A stretch of DNA of 64,000 nucleotides from Agarivorans aestuarii (GCF_019670125.1 NZ_AP023033.1:938501-1002500), one strand, 5' to 3'; numbered from the stretch's first letter, positions 15,745 through 24,282 are shown. Made by a program: numbers and translations. Notes: generated from the letters alone by a model not told the origin.

Positions 15745-18630
15745 ATGAACCCGTCTTTGCCGTTAACCGAATTAGAGCAAAACCAAGACTTTATTCGCCG
15801 CCATATTGGCCCCGATCAAGCCGAAGTTAATACCATGCTTAAACAGCTTGGCTTAAGCTCTGTAGAGCAACTTATTGAGCAAACGGTGCCTCAGCAAATT
15901 CGTTTAAACCAAGACCTAAGTATTGGCGATAGCCTCACCGAGCAACAAGCGCTTGCTGCATTACGTAAGCTAGCTAAGCAAAACAAGGTTTACCGTAGCT
16001 ACATTGGTATGGGCTACCACAATACCCATGTACCGCACGTTATTTTACGTAATGTATTTGAAAACCCAGGTTGGTACACCGCCTACACACCTTACCAACC
16101 AGAGATTGCCCAAGGCCGCTTAGAAGCACTGCTTAACTTCCAACAGTTAACCCTAGATTTAACTGGCTTAGAGCTAGCTAGTGCTTCGTTATTGGATGAA
16201 GCTACCGCCGCAGCCGAGGCCATGGCGCTTGCTAAGCGTGTGTCTAAAAATAAAAAATGTAACCTGTACTTTATTGCCGACGACGTGCACCCGCAAACCA
16301 TCGACGTAGTAAAAGAGCGTGCCGATTTCTTCGGTTTCGACGTTGAAGTAGGCCCAGCCGAAAGCGTGGTTGAGCACAATGTGTTTGGCGCGCTGTTGCA
16401 ATACCCCGGCACTACTGGCCGAGTGCGCGATTTAAGCGAGCTTATTGAACAAGTACATAGCAACAAAGGCATTGTGGCTGTAGCGGCCGATATTATGGCC
16501 TTGGTAATGCTTAAATCGCCAGGTGCCATGGGTGCCGACGTAGTACTAGGCTGCGCTCAACGCTTTGGTGTACCTATGGGTTACGGCGGACCACATGCAG
16601 CATTTTTTGCAACCCGAGACGCTTACAAACGCTCCTTACCGGGTCGAATTATTGGTGTCTCTAAAGACAGGCGTGGCAAGCCTGCACTGCGTATGGCACT
16701 GCAAACCCGCGAGCAACATATTCGCCGCGAAAAAGCCAACTCAAACATTTGTACTGCCCAAGTATTGCTGGCCAACATGGCCTCGTTTTACGCGGTATTC
16801 CACGGCCCAGATGGCCTGCGCACCATTGCCCAACGCATTCACCGCTTAACCGCTATTCTTGCTCACGGCCTAGAGGCCAAAGGACTAAGTCCAGAACACG
16901 CGCAATACTTTGATACTCTAAGCATCAAAGTAAGCGATAAAGACGCGATTAAAGCACGCAGCGAAGCATTAGGTATTAACTTGCGTATGGATTTAGATGG
17001 CAGCGTAGCGCTAAGCCTAGATGAAACCACCACAGCAAGCGACGTAAATGACTTATTCACGGTATTGCTGGGTGATGATCACGGCTTAGATGCCGCGCGT
17101 TTAGATGACATTGTGAAAGGCGAAACCTGCATTCCAGAAACGCTACTACGCGATACGCCAATTTTGGAGCACGAAGTATTTAACCGTTACCGCAGCGAAA
17201 CCGATGTACTGCGTTACATTCGCAAGTTAGAAGGTAAAGACTTAGCGCTTAACCATTCGATGATCTCGCTAGGCTCATGCACCATGAAGCTAAACGCCAC
17301 TGCCGAGATGATCCCAGTAACTTGGCCAGAGTTTTCCAGCATGCACCCCTTCTGCCCAAGTGACCAAGCGCAGGGCTACCACGCCATGATTAGCCAGCTA
17401 GAAGATTGGCTGGTTAACATTACCGGTTACGATTCAATTTGTATGCAGCCAAACTCGGGCGCGCAGGGTGAATATGCGGGCTTATTGGCGATTCAAAAAT
17501 ACCACGCTAGCCGCGGCGACCATCACCGTAACATTTGTTTAATTCCTAGCTCGGCGCACGGTACTAACCCTGCTTCTGCACAAATGGCTAACTTAAAAGT
17601 AGTGGTAGTGGCCTGTGATAAAGAGGGCAACGTAGACATGGACGACATGCGCAGCAAAGCCGAAGAGCTAGCCGAGCAGTTGTCTTGTGTGATGATTACC
17701 TACCCAAGTACTCACGGCGTATACGAAGAAACCATTAAAGAGATTTGCGACATTGTTCATGACAATGGTGGCCAAGTGTACATGGACGGCGCCAACATGA
17801 ACGCCCAAGTAGGCATTACTTCGCCAGGCTTTATTGGCTCCGACGTAAGCCACTTAAACCTGCATAAAACCTTTGCTATTCCGCACGGTGGCGGTGGCCC
17901 GGGTATGGGGCCAATCGGCGTTAAAGCCCATTTGGCACCTTTTGTAGCTGGCCACAGCGTAGTAAGCAATGGCAAAGCCAGCCACGCCAATGCCGCGGTA
18001 TCGGCTGCGCCTTATGGCAGCGCGTCTATCTTGCCAATTAGTTGGATGTACGTAGCTATGTTGGGTAACCAAGGGCTGCGCCAATCATCTGAGATTGCCA
18101 TTCTAAACGCTAACTACCTAGCTAGCCGTTTAAGCCAAGGCTTCCCTATTTTATACAGCGGACAAAATGGCCGAGTCGCGCACGAATGTATTATTGATAT
18201 GCGTCCACTTAAAGAGGCTACTGGCATTACTGAAATGGACGTCGCCAAGCGCTTAAATGACTACGGCTTTCACGCACCAACCATGAGCTTCCCAGTAGCG
18301 GGCACGCTAATGGTAGAGCCTACTGAGTCGGAATCACTAGCCGAAATCGACCGCTTTATTGATGCGATGTTATCGATACGCGCCGAGATAGCTAAAGTGG
18401 AAACGGGTGAGTGGACGCTACAAGACAACCCACTAGTGTTTGCCCCGCATACTCTAGATGACTTAACCGATGCTCAATGGACCCATAACTACAGCCGCGA
18501 GCTAGCCGTGTTCCCATGTGACGCAGTTAAGCAAAACAAATTCTGGCCTACAGTAAATCGCATTGATGATGTTTATGGGGATAGGAACCTCTTTTGTGCT
18601 TGCCTGCCGATGGAAGCCTACCAAGAGTAA
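15745..18630 (+). CDS. gcvP: Glycine dehydrogenase (decarboxylating), P protein
   Basis: GcvP is the pyridoxal-phosphate enzyme that decarboxylates glycine and passes the aminomethyl group to lipoyl-GcvH. The 961-residue product is the fused (single-chain) form, with a catalytically silent N-terminal half (FIRRHIGP at residue 17, [20 protein letters not shown]) and an active C-terminal half. The PLP lysine lies in [18 protein letters not shown]. It completes the gcv operon and ends just before a strong terminator and an accessory island. Confidence 0.96.
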   Translation: MNPSLPLTELEQNQDFIRRHIGPDQAEVNTMLKQLGLSSVEQLIEQTVPQQIRLNQDLSIGDSLTEQQALAALRKLAKQNKVYRSYIGMGYHNTHVPHVILRNVFENPGWYTAYTPYQPEIAQGRLEALLNFQQLTLDLTGLELASASLLDEATAAAEAMALAKRVSKNKKCNLYFIADDVHPQTIDVVKERADFFGFDVEVGPAESVVEHNVFGALLQYPGTTGRVRDLSELIEQVHSNKGIVAVAADIMALVMLKSPGAMGADVVLGCAQRFGVPMGYGGPHAAFFATRDAYKRSLPGRIIGVSKDRRGKPALRMALQTREQHIRREKANSNICTAQVLLANMASFYAVFHGPDGLRTIAQRIHRLTAILAHGLEAKGLSPEHAQYFDTLSIKVSDKDAIKARSEALGINLRMDLDGSVALSLDETTTASDVNDLFTVLLGDDHGLDAARLDDIVKGETCIPETLLRDTPILEHEVFNRYRSETDVLRYIRKLEGKDLALNHSMISLGSCTMKLNATAEMIPVTWPEFSSMHPFCPSDQAQGYHAMISQLEDWLVNITGYDSICMQPNSGAQGEYAGLLAIQKYHASRGDHHRNICLIPSSAHGTNPASAQMANLKVVVVACDKEGNVDMDDMRSKAEELAEQLSCVMITYPSTHGVYEETIKEICDIVHDNGGQVYMDGANMNAQVGITSPGFIGSDVSHLNLHKTFAIPHGGGGPGMGPIGVKAHLAPFVAGHSVVSNGKASHANAAVSAAPYGSASILPISWMYVAMLGNQGLRQSSEIAILNANYLASRLSQGFPILYSGQNGRVAHECIIDMRPLKEATGITEMDVAKRLNDYGFHAPTMSFPVAGTLMVEPTESESLAEIDRFIDAMLSIRAEIAKVETGEWTLQDNPLVFAPHTLDDLTDAQWTHNYSRELAVFPCDAVKQNKFWPTVNRIDDVYGDRNLFCACLPMEAYQE

Positions 18631-18661
18631 AAATCAAAAGCTTTTCAGTGTGTTATGATAG

Positions 18662-18690
18662 AAAGCGAAGCAGTAGTGCTTCGCTTTTTT
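18662..18690 (+). terminator. Rho-independent terminator after gcvP
   Basis: AAAGCGAAGCA and TGCTTCGCTTT pair around a GTAG loop and are followed by a T run. It closes the gcv operon 31 bases after gcvP. Confidence 0.85.
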
Positions 18691-18720
18691 TGTGCGTGAA
18701 GTTTCAGAGTTTACGCAGTT

Positions 18721-18745
18721 GAATTTAAAGTTACTCTGACCCCTT
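18721..18745 (-). repeat. Left flanking repeat of the retron island
   Basis: On the minus strand this reads GGGGTCAGAGTAACTTTAAA. Two related copies in the opposite orientation lie at 20920-20940 and 20985-21007, so the retron island is framed by inverted copies. Similar GGGGTCAGAGT repeats occur in many marine gammaproteobacteria as dispersed elements (from memory). Confidence 0.6.
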
Positions 18746-18791
18746 AGACCCCTTAGACCCCTTAGACCCCTTAGACCCCTTAGACCCCTTA
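18738..18791 (+). repeat. Six tandem copies of the 9-mer GACCCCTTA
   Basis: Six perfect nine-base units lie end to end directly beside the left flanking repeat, whose outer bases form the first unit. The repeat gives an artificial Arg-Gly-Leu repeat in a minus-strand open frame, which I do not call a gene. Slippage probably expanded it. Confidence 0.9.
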
Positions 18792-18894
18792 TATTTTTTA
18801 TTCCTCTGAAAAGCATGGGGCAAGGGTAACGAAATTGGAAAGCCAGCAAAGAATCAATTTGGCAGTTAACTTTATAAAAAAGAAAGAAAAAAAC

Positions 18895-18923
18895 TTTACA
18901 ATGCAAATTTACAATATTATCAT
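18895..18923 (+). promoter_or_regulatory. Candidate promoter of the retron-like RNA
   Basis: TTTACA at 18895 and TATCAT at 18918 are 17 bases apart, a good sigma-70 arrangement. Transcription would start near 18930, at the beginning of the proposed structured RNA. Confidence 0.45.
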
Positions 18924-18930
18924 TAATGGC

Positions 18931-19205
18931 GTGGGTGCTATTCGCCCATTTGCTTATTGTTTTTTTTGTGTAGCAAACAGAAAAGCGACGCTCTATGGAG
19001 CGAACCTGAGACTATAGAGTTTCTAGGTTCTTGACCCGCATCTGTGCGCCCTAATGTGATTTTTAATGCGAGCCATAATTGCCCGCATAAAAATCACTAA
19101 TTTGGGTCGACGGTTGTCTGGCATCGATTAGAGAAGTCGGCTCAATGGTCATTATTTAGATTTCTGGTTCAAAACTTATTGGTCTGGCAGGGCAATTTCG
19201 TCCAC
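18931..19205 (+). ncRNA. Putative retron msr-msd RNA
   Basis: Upstream of the retron reverse transcriptase there is a run of hairpins: CGCTC/GAGCG at 18989-19002, GAACCT/AGGTTC at 19002-19030, CGCA/TGCG at 19037-19048, then a long stem of about 16 pairs at 19056-19097 (GTGATTTTTA with TAAAAATCAC at the base). Short stem-loops followed by one long hairpin is the layout of retron msr-msd RNA. The ends may pair as a1/a2: GTGGGTGCTATTCGCCC (18931-18947) with GGGCAATTTCGTCCAC (19190-19205), about 14 pairs counting two wobbles, with two mismatches and one bulge. A TAGC at 18971 could hold the priming guanosine. The ends and the priming site are inferred by eye, without folding software. Confidence 0.5.
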
Positions 19206-19225
19206 AACTAATAGGAGACATTAAT

Positions 19226-19435
19226 ATGTCTAAGCTTGATTTAAATATCCGTTACACAAGCCAAAAAGAAAGCACAGAGCTCACTGTTGAAGCCAACTAT
19301 GAGTCAACTGAAAAGCAAAATGACCAGAGCCCAAGGAGTGTGGTAGGACTAGTTTTAGACTACCTCCCTTTGGCTGTTAATCTGATAGTCATGACTGTAC
19401 CAGTAATTTCTGATGCCTTGACTCATTTGATCTAA
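19226..19435 (+). CDS. Small one-membrane-segment protein of the retron operon
   Basis: This 69-residue protein starts after an excellent AGGAG site. The first 40 residues are polar and charged (about seven Glu). The C-terminal third (SVVGLVLDYLPLAVNLIVMT and beyond) is a single hydrophobic membrane segment. I do not recognise a family. It is encoded between the structured RNA and the reverse transcriptase, 37 bases before the latter. Many retrons pair a reverse transcriptase and its RNA-DNA hybrid with a toxic effector that the hybrid holds in check; a small membrane protein fits that place. That it is the effector is a hypothesis. Confidence 0.65.
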   Translation: MSKLDLNIRYTSQKESTELTVEANYESTEKQNDQSPRSVVGLVLDYLPLAVNLIVMTVPVISDALTHLI

Positions 19436-19472
19436 CAGCTGACTTCTCTTTTTCTAACGTTTTTGGTGTGTT

Positions 19473-20660
19473 ATGGATAAACCCTTATACCCTTGTAAGC
19501 CGATTGGTTCTATTCACGTCTTGGCCAACACCTTGGGTGTACACCCGCTGAAATTAAAGAGTATCGCTAATAAAGCCGAGAGCTCTTATACTTCTTATAA
19601 CTTGAAGCAGCATCCAACTACGGGCAAGGTTAGAACGGTTTGTGATCCAAAACATGAATTGAAAAAAATCCAAAAGCGACTCAATTCAAGAATATTTGCT
19701 AAAGTTGAATTCCCGCCATACGTTCAAGGAGGGATTAAAGCGACGATAGATAGCAAACGTGATTATATTGAAAATGCTACTATTCATGGTCGCAGTCAAA
19801 CGTTGATAAATCTTGACGTAAAAAACTTCTATCCAAATGTCAAAGCAGATGCCGTAAAGAACATTTTTAAATATTTCTTTAGGTTTAGCGACGATGTTGT
19901 CGACCTTCTAACCAAATTAACTACTTATCGAGGAAGCTTGCCGCAAGGCGGTTGTGCATCAAGCTATTTGGCAAACTTAGTATTTTTTAACGATGAGTAT
20001 CGTTTGGTGAGTTCTTTAAGAGGGAAGCAGATCAGGTATACGCGGTTATTGGATGATGTAACAATTTCGTCTCAAAAGCCTCTGGACGGAAACACAAGTG
20101 AGAAGATAATAAAGCAGGTAGCGGCAATGCTCCGCAAGCATAATCTGTCTCTGAAATCTCCGAAGACAAAAGTTTCAGATCGAAAAGAATTGCATAAAGA
20201 GTTTGAAGTAACTGGATTATGTGTTCGAGCTAGTTTTCCCAAAGTACGTAAGCAAGATAGGAGGTATGTTAGGCAGCTAGTGTTTAACTGTGAGCAGCTT
20301 GCCGCTCAAACTCGTACTAGTGAAGATTATCATAGCTTGTGGAATAAAACCTCTGGGCTGGTAGCAAAACTAGTTCGATTACAGCATTCGGAAGGCAAAA
20401 GTTACAGAAAAAGGTTGACTAAAATCTTGCCCCTTTACGACCAATATCAAGAGAACAAAATTTGTAAGCGTTATTATGCTGCTTTGAAAGTGCCAAGGGA
20501 GCAACATGTCCAATGGGGCACAATTAATAAATATAATAAGTTAATGTATAGTTTGGGAATATTGTCTCGCACAAACAAAAAACGTGCTCAACATTTTAGG
20601 AAAAAATTGGCGACACATTATTCCTCGGTACCAGTTATTGAGGATTTTTGGGAGAGCTAA
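19473..20660 (+). CDS. Retron-type reverse transcriptase
   Basis: The 395-residue protein shows hallmarks of bacterial retron reverse transcriptases: NATIH (residues 101-105) fits the retron NAxxH motif; LDVKNFYP (114-121) carries the first catalytic aspartate, Asp115; LPQGGCASS (156-164) matches LPQGxxxS; and VTG (246-248) is the retron VTG motif in the template-binding region. The catalytic box reads YTRLLDDVTIS (189-199), so the usual YADD is LLDD; both aspartates (194, 195) are kept. The protein is longer than Ec86 RT, with a basic C-terminal extension (about 300-395). It would copy the upstream RNA into msDNA in the cytoplasm. The stop codon directly abuts the next start (TAAATG). Confidence 0.88.
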   Translation: MDKPLYPCKPIGSIHVLANTLGVHPLKLKSIANKAESSYTSYNLKQHPTTGKVRTVCDPKHELKKIQKRLNSRIFAKVEFPPYVQGGIKATIDSKRDYIENATIHGRSQTLINLDVKNFYPNVKADAVKNIFKYFFRFSDDVVDLLTKLTTYRGSLPQGGCASSYLANLVFFNDEYRLVSSLRGKQIRYTRLLDDVTISSQKPLDGNTSEKIIKQVAAMLRKHNLSLKSPKTKVSDRKELHKEFEVTGLCVRASFPKVRKQDRRYVRQLVFNCEQLAAQTRTSEDYHSLWNKTSGLVAKLVRLQHSEGKSYRKRLTKILPLYDQYQENKICKRYYAALKVPREQHVQWGTINKYNKLMYSLGILSRTNKKRAQHFRKKLATHYSSVPVIEDFWES

Positions 20661-20870
20661 ATGACAAAAGTGAATGGAAAGGTTAATGCCTATAATGATT
20701 TTAAGGGTGTTGGCTTTATAAGGCGGGAGAAAGGCAAAGACCTCTTTTTTTCTATAGATGATTTCGAGACAGAAGTTGATATTGACGCTATAGCCATAGG
20801 AAAGGTCCTATTGTTTGACGTTGTTAAGACCGCTAAAGGGCCTAGAGCTATGGCTATAGAATTTGGTTAA
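20661..20870 (+). CDS. Cold-shock-domain-like nucleic-acid-binding protein
   Basis: The 69-residue product has the length and fold pattern of a cold-shock protein: VNGKVNAYNDFKGVGFIRRE contains the first RNA-binding motif (KGxGFI) and GKDLFFSIDDF matches the second. The usual Trp and several aromatic residues are replaced (VNAYND instead of VKWFN), so it is a divergent member. The ATG directly follows the reverse transcriptase stop, implying translational coupling. It probably binds the single-stranded msDNA or its RNA and is the third protein of the system; that role is inferred. Cold-shock-domain genes have been reported next to some retrons, as far as I recall; the subtype number must be checked. 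Confidence 0.8.
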   Translation: MTKVNGKVNAYNDFKGVGFIRREKGKDLFFSIDDFETEVDIDAIAIGKVLLFDVVKTAKGPRAMAIEFG

Positions 20871-20919
20871 TGACTCGCTTTTCATTTGGCTCTTGGTGAA
20901 CCGGAGAGTGAGAATAAAT

Positions 20920-20940
20920 GGGGTAAGAGTCACTTTAAAC
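20920..20940 (+). repeat. Right flanking repeat of the retron island, copy 1
   Basis: GGGGTAAGAGTCACTTTAAA is in opposite orientation to the left copy at 18721-18745. It lies 50 bases after the cold-shock-like gene. Confidence 0.55.
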
Positions 20941-20984
20941 ATCTAGTCCCTTTTGTCCCTTAGTCTCTTAACTAATAAATAAAA

Positions 20985-21007
20985 GGGGGGCAGAGTCACT
21001 TTAAATA
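20985..21007 (+). repeat. Right flanking repeat of the retron island, copy 2
   Basis: GGGGGGCAGAGTCACTTTAAA is a direct repeat of copy 1 about 68 bp away and just before the end of dgt. The T-rich bases after each copy (ATCTRKTCYCTTT) are also similar. Confidence 0.55.
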
Positions 21008-21037
21008 TCTGTTCTCTTTAGCACCTTTTCCGCTTAC

Positions 21038-22549
21038 TTAAAAATCACTTATCACATTAAACGCTCTAAACTCGTCGTAGGCGTATTGATCGGTCATGCC
21101 GCTGATATAGTCAATAATCAGCCTTGTGCGGTAGTAAAACTCGCGACATTGTTCGTTGCTAAACGCATCACTTACTGGTGCTTCGCCCATGGCCTTTTGA
21201 TACGCCGCTAAGTGTTTAGCTGGTAGTTTTTTGAATAGGCGCTGTATGTAAGCAGAGCTTTTTTCTTTGGGCTTGGTGTTATCTACTAAGTATTCAAACT
21301 TGCCTTGGCTTAGCGCTAGTAGCGGTTGATAGCAGGCCATTAAGCCAGAGATAATTTGGTAGCCTTGTAGCTCGCGGGCTTCTACTTCTGGGTGGCAAAA
21401 GCAACGCTCTAGCGCGACGCTTTTAAAGGTTTCTACAATGAGGTGGTTTACGCTGCCATCTTCGATAAGCGCCCGGTTTAAGCTGCCTTGATAAACCGCT
21501 TCTAAGTTTTCTACAAACTGATTTTTGGCATGTTCGGGCAAGCGTTGGTTTACTGCTACGCGTAGGTAAACAAAAAACATCGAGTCTCTTTCTTCATCAC
21601 TTAGCTGTGGTTTTTTACTTTGGTGAGCAAAGTCGAGAATGGTTTCCATTTCTTTTGGTTTGCTGCAGCCATTTTCACTGCTTAGCTTGGCAAAAGTGGC
21701 TAATAGGGCGTGCTTTAGTTCTTTAATGCTCAGCACGCCTTTTTCTATGGCGTCTTCTAAATCGGCAATGCCGTAAGATACATCATCCGCCGCTTCCATA
21801 ATGTAAGAAAACGGCGAGCGGCAGTATTGCTCTATATTTAGGCTGTAGCGAATGTCTTGAATGTAGTTTTGCTCGCTAAGGTAATAACCCACTTTCTTTT
21901 TTAAGTAACTAAACGGTGCGCTTTTATCTGGCTTGGCTTCTGTTCCACAGCGAGTGTATTTGAGTATGCCAGAGGCTTGCGAGTAGGTGAGGTTTAGCTT
22001 TAATAAGGAGTGAATAAGCCTTATGCCTTGAGCGTTGCCCTCGAAGCTGACTAAATCTCGATGAATCGCTTTTGGCAGATTTTGTTTCGGTTTTTCGTTC
22101 TGGTCTTCATCTAGTTCTGTTGCTTGAGAGCTTTGGTAGAGGTGGTTGAGGTTTTCACTTAACCAATCAATTAATGCTTCTTCACCAAAATGACCAAAGG
22201 GCGGGTTGCCTATGTCGTGCATTAAACAGGACATTTCTACAATGCTTTCTAACTGGCGCTCAAGCCCTTTAAGTTGGTAGCTGTTTTGTTCATCAACTAA
22301 GGCTTCGCAAATGAGCTGAGAGATATAACGGCCCACTTGTTGTACTTCTAAAGAATGGGTAAGGCGGCTGCGTACTGCGGCATTTCGCTCTAGCGGGAAT
22401 ACTTGGGTTTTTTGTTGTAAGCGGCGCACCGCAGCGCTGTTAATGATTCGGCCTCGGTCGCTTTCAAACTTCTTTAGGTCGGCATTAAGATCTGGCTTTG
22501 CTGGGTAGGGCCGAGTGCCAAGAATCTTACTAGCGAAATTTACCGTCAT
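21038..22549 (-). CDS. dgt: Deoxyguanosine triphosphate triphosphohydrolase (dGTPase)
   Basis: Dgt hydrolyses dGTP to deoxyguanosine and triphosphate. The 503-residue length fits the E. coli type. HD-domain metal ligands are visible: RLTHSLEV near residue 62 and LMHDIGNPPFGHFGEEA near residue 113, with a later aspartate in EAADDVSYGIADLEDA. It is transcribed towards the retron island and ends 28 bases from its right repeat. It is a housekeeping gene in gammaproteobacteria, although dGTPases can also limit phage DNA synthesis, and its position beside a DNA-making retron may be chance. Confidence 0.93.
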   Translation of the reverse strand: MTVNFASKILGTRPYPAKPDLNADLKKFESDRGRIINSAAVRRLQQKTQVFPLERNAAVRSRLTHSLEVQQVGRYISQLICEALVDEQNSYQLKGLERQLESIVEMSCLMHDIGNPPFGHFGEEALIDWLSENLNHLYQSSQATELDEDQNEKPKQNLPKAIHRDLVSFEGNAQGIRLIHSLLKLNLTYSQASGILKYTRCGTEAKPDKSAPFSYLKKKVGYYLSEQNYIQDIRYSLNIEQYCRSPFSYIMEAADDVSYGIADLEDAIEKGVLSIKELKHALLATFAKLSSENGCSKPKEMETILDFAHQSKKPQLSDEERDSMFFVYLRVAVNQRLPEHAKNQFVENLEAVYQGSLNRALIEDGSVNHLIVETFKSVALERCFCHPEVEARELQGYQIISGLMACYQPLLALSQGKFEYLVDNTKPKEKSSAYIQRLFKKLPAKHLAAYQKAMGEAPVSDAFSNEQCREFYYRTRLIIDYISGMTDQYAYDEFRAFNVISDF

Positions 22550-22614
22550 ACTCTAAGCCGCTCTCTGTCAATTAGAGTATTTATACTGCTGTATTATCTA
22601 TAGAAAATCAATTA

Positions 22615-22755
22615 ATGAGTTTTTTGAAAATAGTAGTTTGGATCATTACTGAGAAGTGGGTTGCATTGATAACAGTGGGAGTGATGTTTTTATATTTGCT
22701 TGCGATAAAGGCGACGGTTTTAGCGTGGTATTTACGGCCTTGGCGGTTACACTAA
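22615..22755 (+). CDS. Possible 46-residue membrane protein
   Basis: A short ATG frame encodes one strongly hydrophobic segment (VALITVGVMFLYLLAIKATVLA) with charged ends (KIVVWIITEKW before, LRPWRLH after). It lies in the spacer between dgt and rhlE. No ribosome-binding site is clear, so it may not be translated. Confidence 0.3.
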   Translation: MSFLKIVVWIITEKWVALITVGVMFLYLLAIKATVLAWYLRPWRLH

Positions 22756-22831
22756 GCCGCTTAGCTGGTGAGTATTTACTCCCAGTATTACAGTGCTTTT
22801 ATTAAAGTACCTTGTTTTATAAGGCTTGTTT

Positions 22832-24118
22832 ATGTCGTTTAGTGCGTTAGGTTTGTGTGATGCTTTGCTAAAAGCCGTTGCAGAGCAGGGTTATGCCACT
22901 CCATCACCAATACAGCTTGAAGCTATTCCAGCTGTGTTAAGCCAGCGTGATGTTATGGCGGCAGCACAAACTGGCACCGGTAAAACGGCCGCTTTTACCT
23001 TGCCAATGGTGCAGCTGTTAGCGGGTGGGAACAAGCGGCAGGCCTTAGCGGTGCGGGCATTAGTGATTGCCCCAACTCGAGAGCTGGCTGCACAAGTTGC
23101 CGAAAGTGTTAAAAACTACAGCAACAAGATGAACATTAGCACTGCTGCGGTATTTGGTGGGGTGAGGATTGAGCCGCAAATCGCCCAGTTGCGCAGTGGA
23201 GTAGACATGCTGGTGGCAACACCGGGTAGATTGCTTGATCTTTATAAACAACAGGCTGTTAAGTTTGAGCAGCTTGAGATTTTAGTGCTTGATGAAGCAG
23301 ACCGGATGTTGGATTTAGGCTTTATCGACGATATTCGCAGTATTCAACGCTTGCTGCCTAAACAGCGCCAAACTTTACTGTTCTCTGCCACCTTTTCTCA
23401 ACCGATTAAGGCACTAGCCAGGGGCAGGCTTAATAACCCCTAGCTTATTGAAGTAACCGCAGTAAATAGCACCGTTGATACGGTTAAACAACGTATTCAT
23501 CCGGTAGATAAAGCACGTAAAAACGCCTTGTTAATCCACCTGCTTAAAAAGCATAAATGGCCGCAAGTGCTGGTGTTTAGTCGCACTAAACGCGGTGCCG
23601 ATGCTTTGGTCTCTCAGTTAGCGAATGTGGGGATTACCGCTGCATCTATTCATGCAAACCGCACCCAACATGCGCGAACCAATGCTCTAGAGGGCTTTAA
23701 AGGTGGCAGCATAAAAGTGCTGGTGGCTACAGATATTGCTTCGCGAGGCATTGATGTTAGCCAACTGCCATGTGTTATTAATGTTGATTTACCTTATGTT
23801 GCAGAGGACTACGTGCATCGTATTGGCCGCACCGGGCGTGCTGGAGCCTCTGGCTTGGCGATTTCATTGTTTAGTGAAGACGAGTCTAAACAGCTAAAGG
23901 CAATAGAACGACTGATTGGCCACCAGTTTACATTGGATGTTATCCCGCGCTTTGCTCCTACTGAAAAACAGCCAGAACCGCTTTGCGATGACGACGATGT
24001 ATATGGCAATTTTGAGCCAGATCCCGTTGCGGATTACAAAGGTAAATCGAAAGGGCGAGGAAGCCGCAGTGGGAAAAGCTCTGGCAGGAGTGCTAAAAGT
24101 AACAAGCGGACAAAGTAA
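22832..24118 (+). pseudogene. rhlE: DEAD-box RNA helicase RhlE with in-frame amber stop
   Basis: Read through one TAG at 23441-23443, this is a 428-codon DEAD-box helicase of the RhlE type. The first part has the Q motif region ([13 protein letters not shown]), [33 protein letters not shown] and SATF. The second has VLVFSRTKRGAD, VATDIASRGIDV and HRIGRTGRAG, and a basic Gly/Ser/Lys tail. Both parts are in one frame; the stop interrupts a conserved NNPxLIEV linker between the two RecA domains. The start is ATG 22832 (MSFSALGL, the usual RhlE beginning). As read, the cell would make only the ATP-binding half. A sequencing error or stop-codon suppression is possible. Confidence 0.85.
23441..23443 (+). 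other. Nonsense codon TAG in rhlE
   Basis: The amber codon lies between NNP and LIEV. No shift in frame is needed to rejoin the two parts (702 bases from the upper-frame start to the second in-frame start). A single base change from CAG, AAG, GAG, TTG, TCG, TGG or TAC/TAT could create it. Confidence 0.85.
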
Positions 24119-24282
24119 GTGGAATATAGCTGTTGTTAGGTTAGGGACTTAGGTGAAAGCAATTTGATCAACCATTAAAGATAACGTTATTCGTTTTGAA
24201 CTTTTTTGTGATCCACTTTTTTTACCCAATTTGAGAGCTCACTGCGGAAACGGTGTTCGAGATAGTCTGTATAGAAGAAGGG

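Noticed and set aside
18634-18906. 90-codon minus-strand frame with repeated Arg-Gly-Leu
   Set aside because: The repeat is only the translation of the 9-bp tandem repeat, and the frame crosses the gcvP terminator and the flanking repeat.
19226-20870. Group II intron or diversity-generating retroelement instead of retron
   Set aside because: No intron maturase or endonuclease domains, no intron ends, and no template and variable repeat pair were seen; NAxxH and VTG fit a retron RT.
23528-24118. Separate helicase gene beginning at 23528
   Set aside because: It is the in-frame second half of rhlE after the TAG at 23441; it has no own start signal and lacks the ATP-binding motifs.
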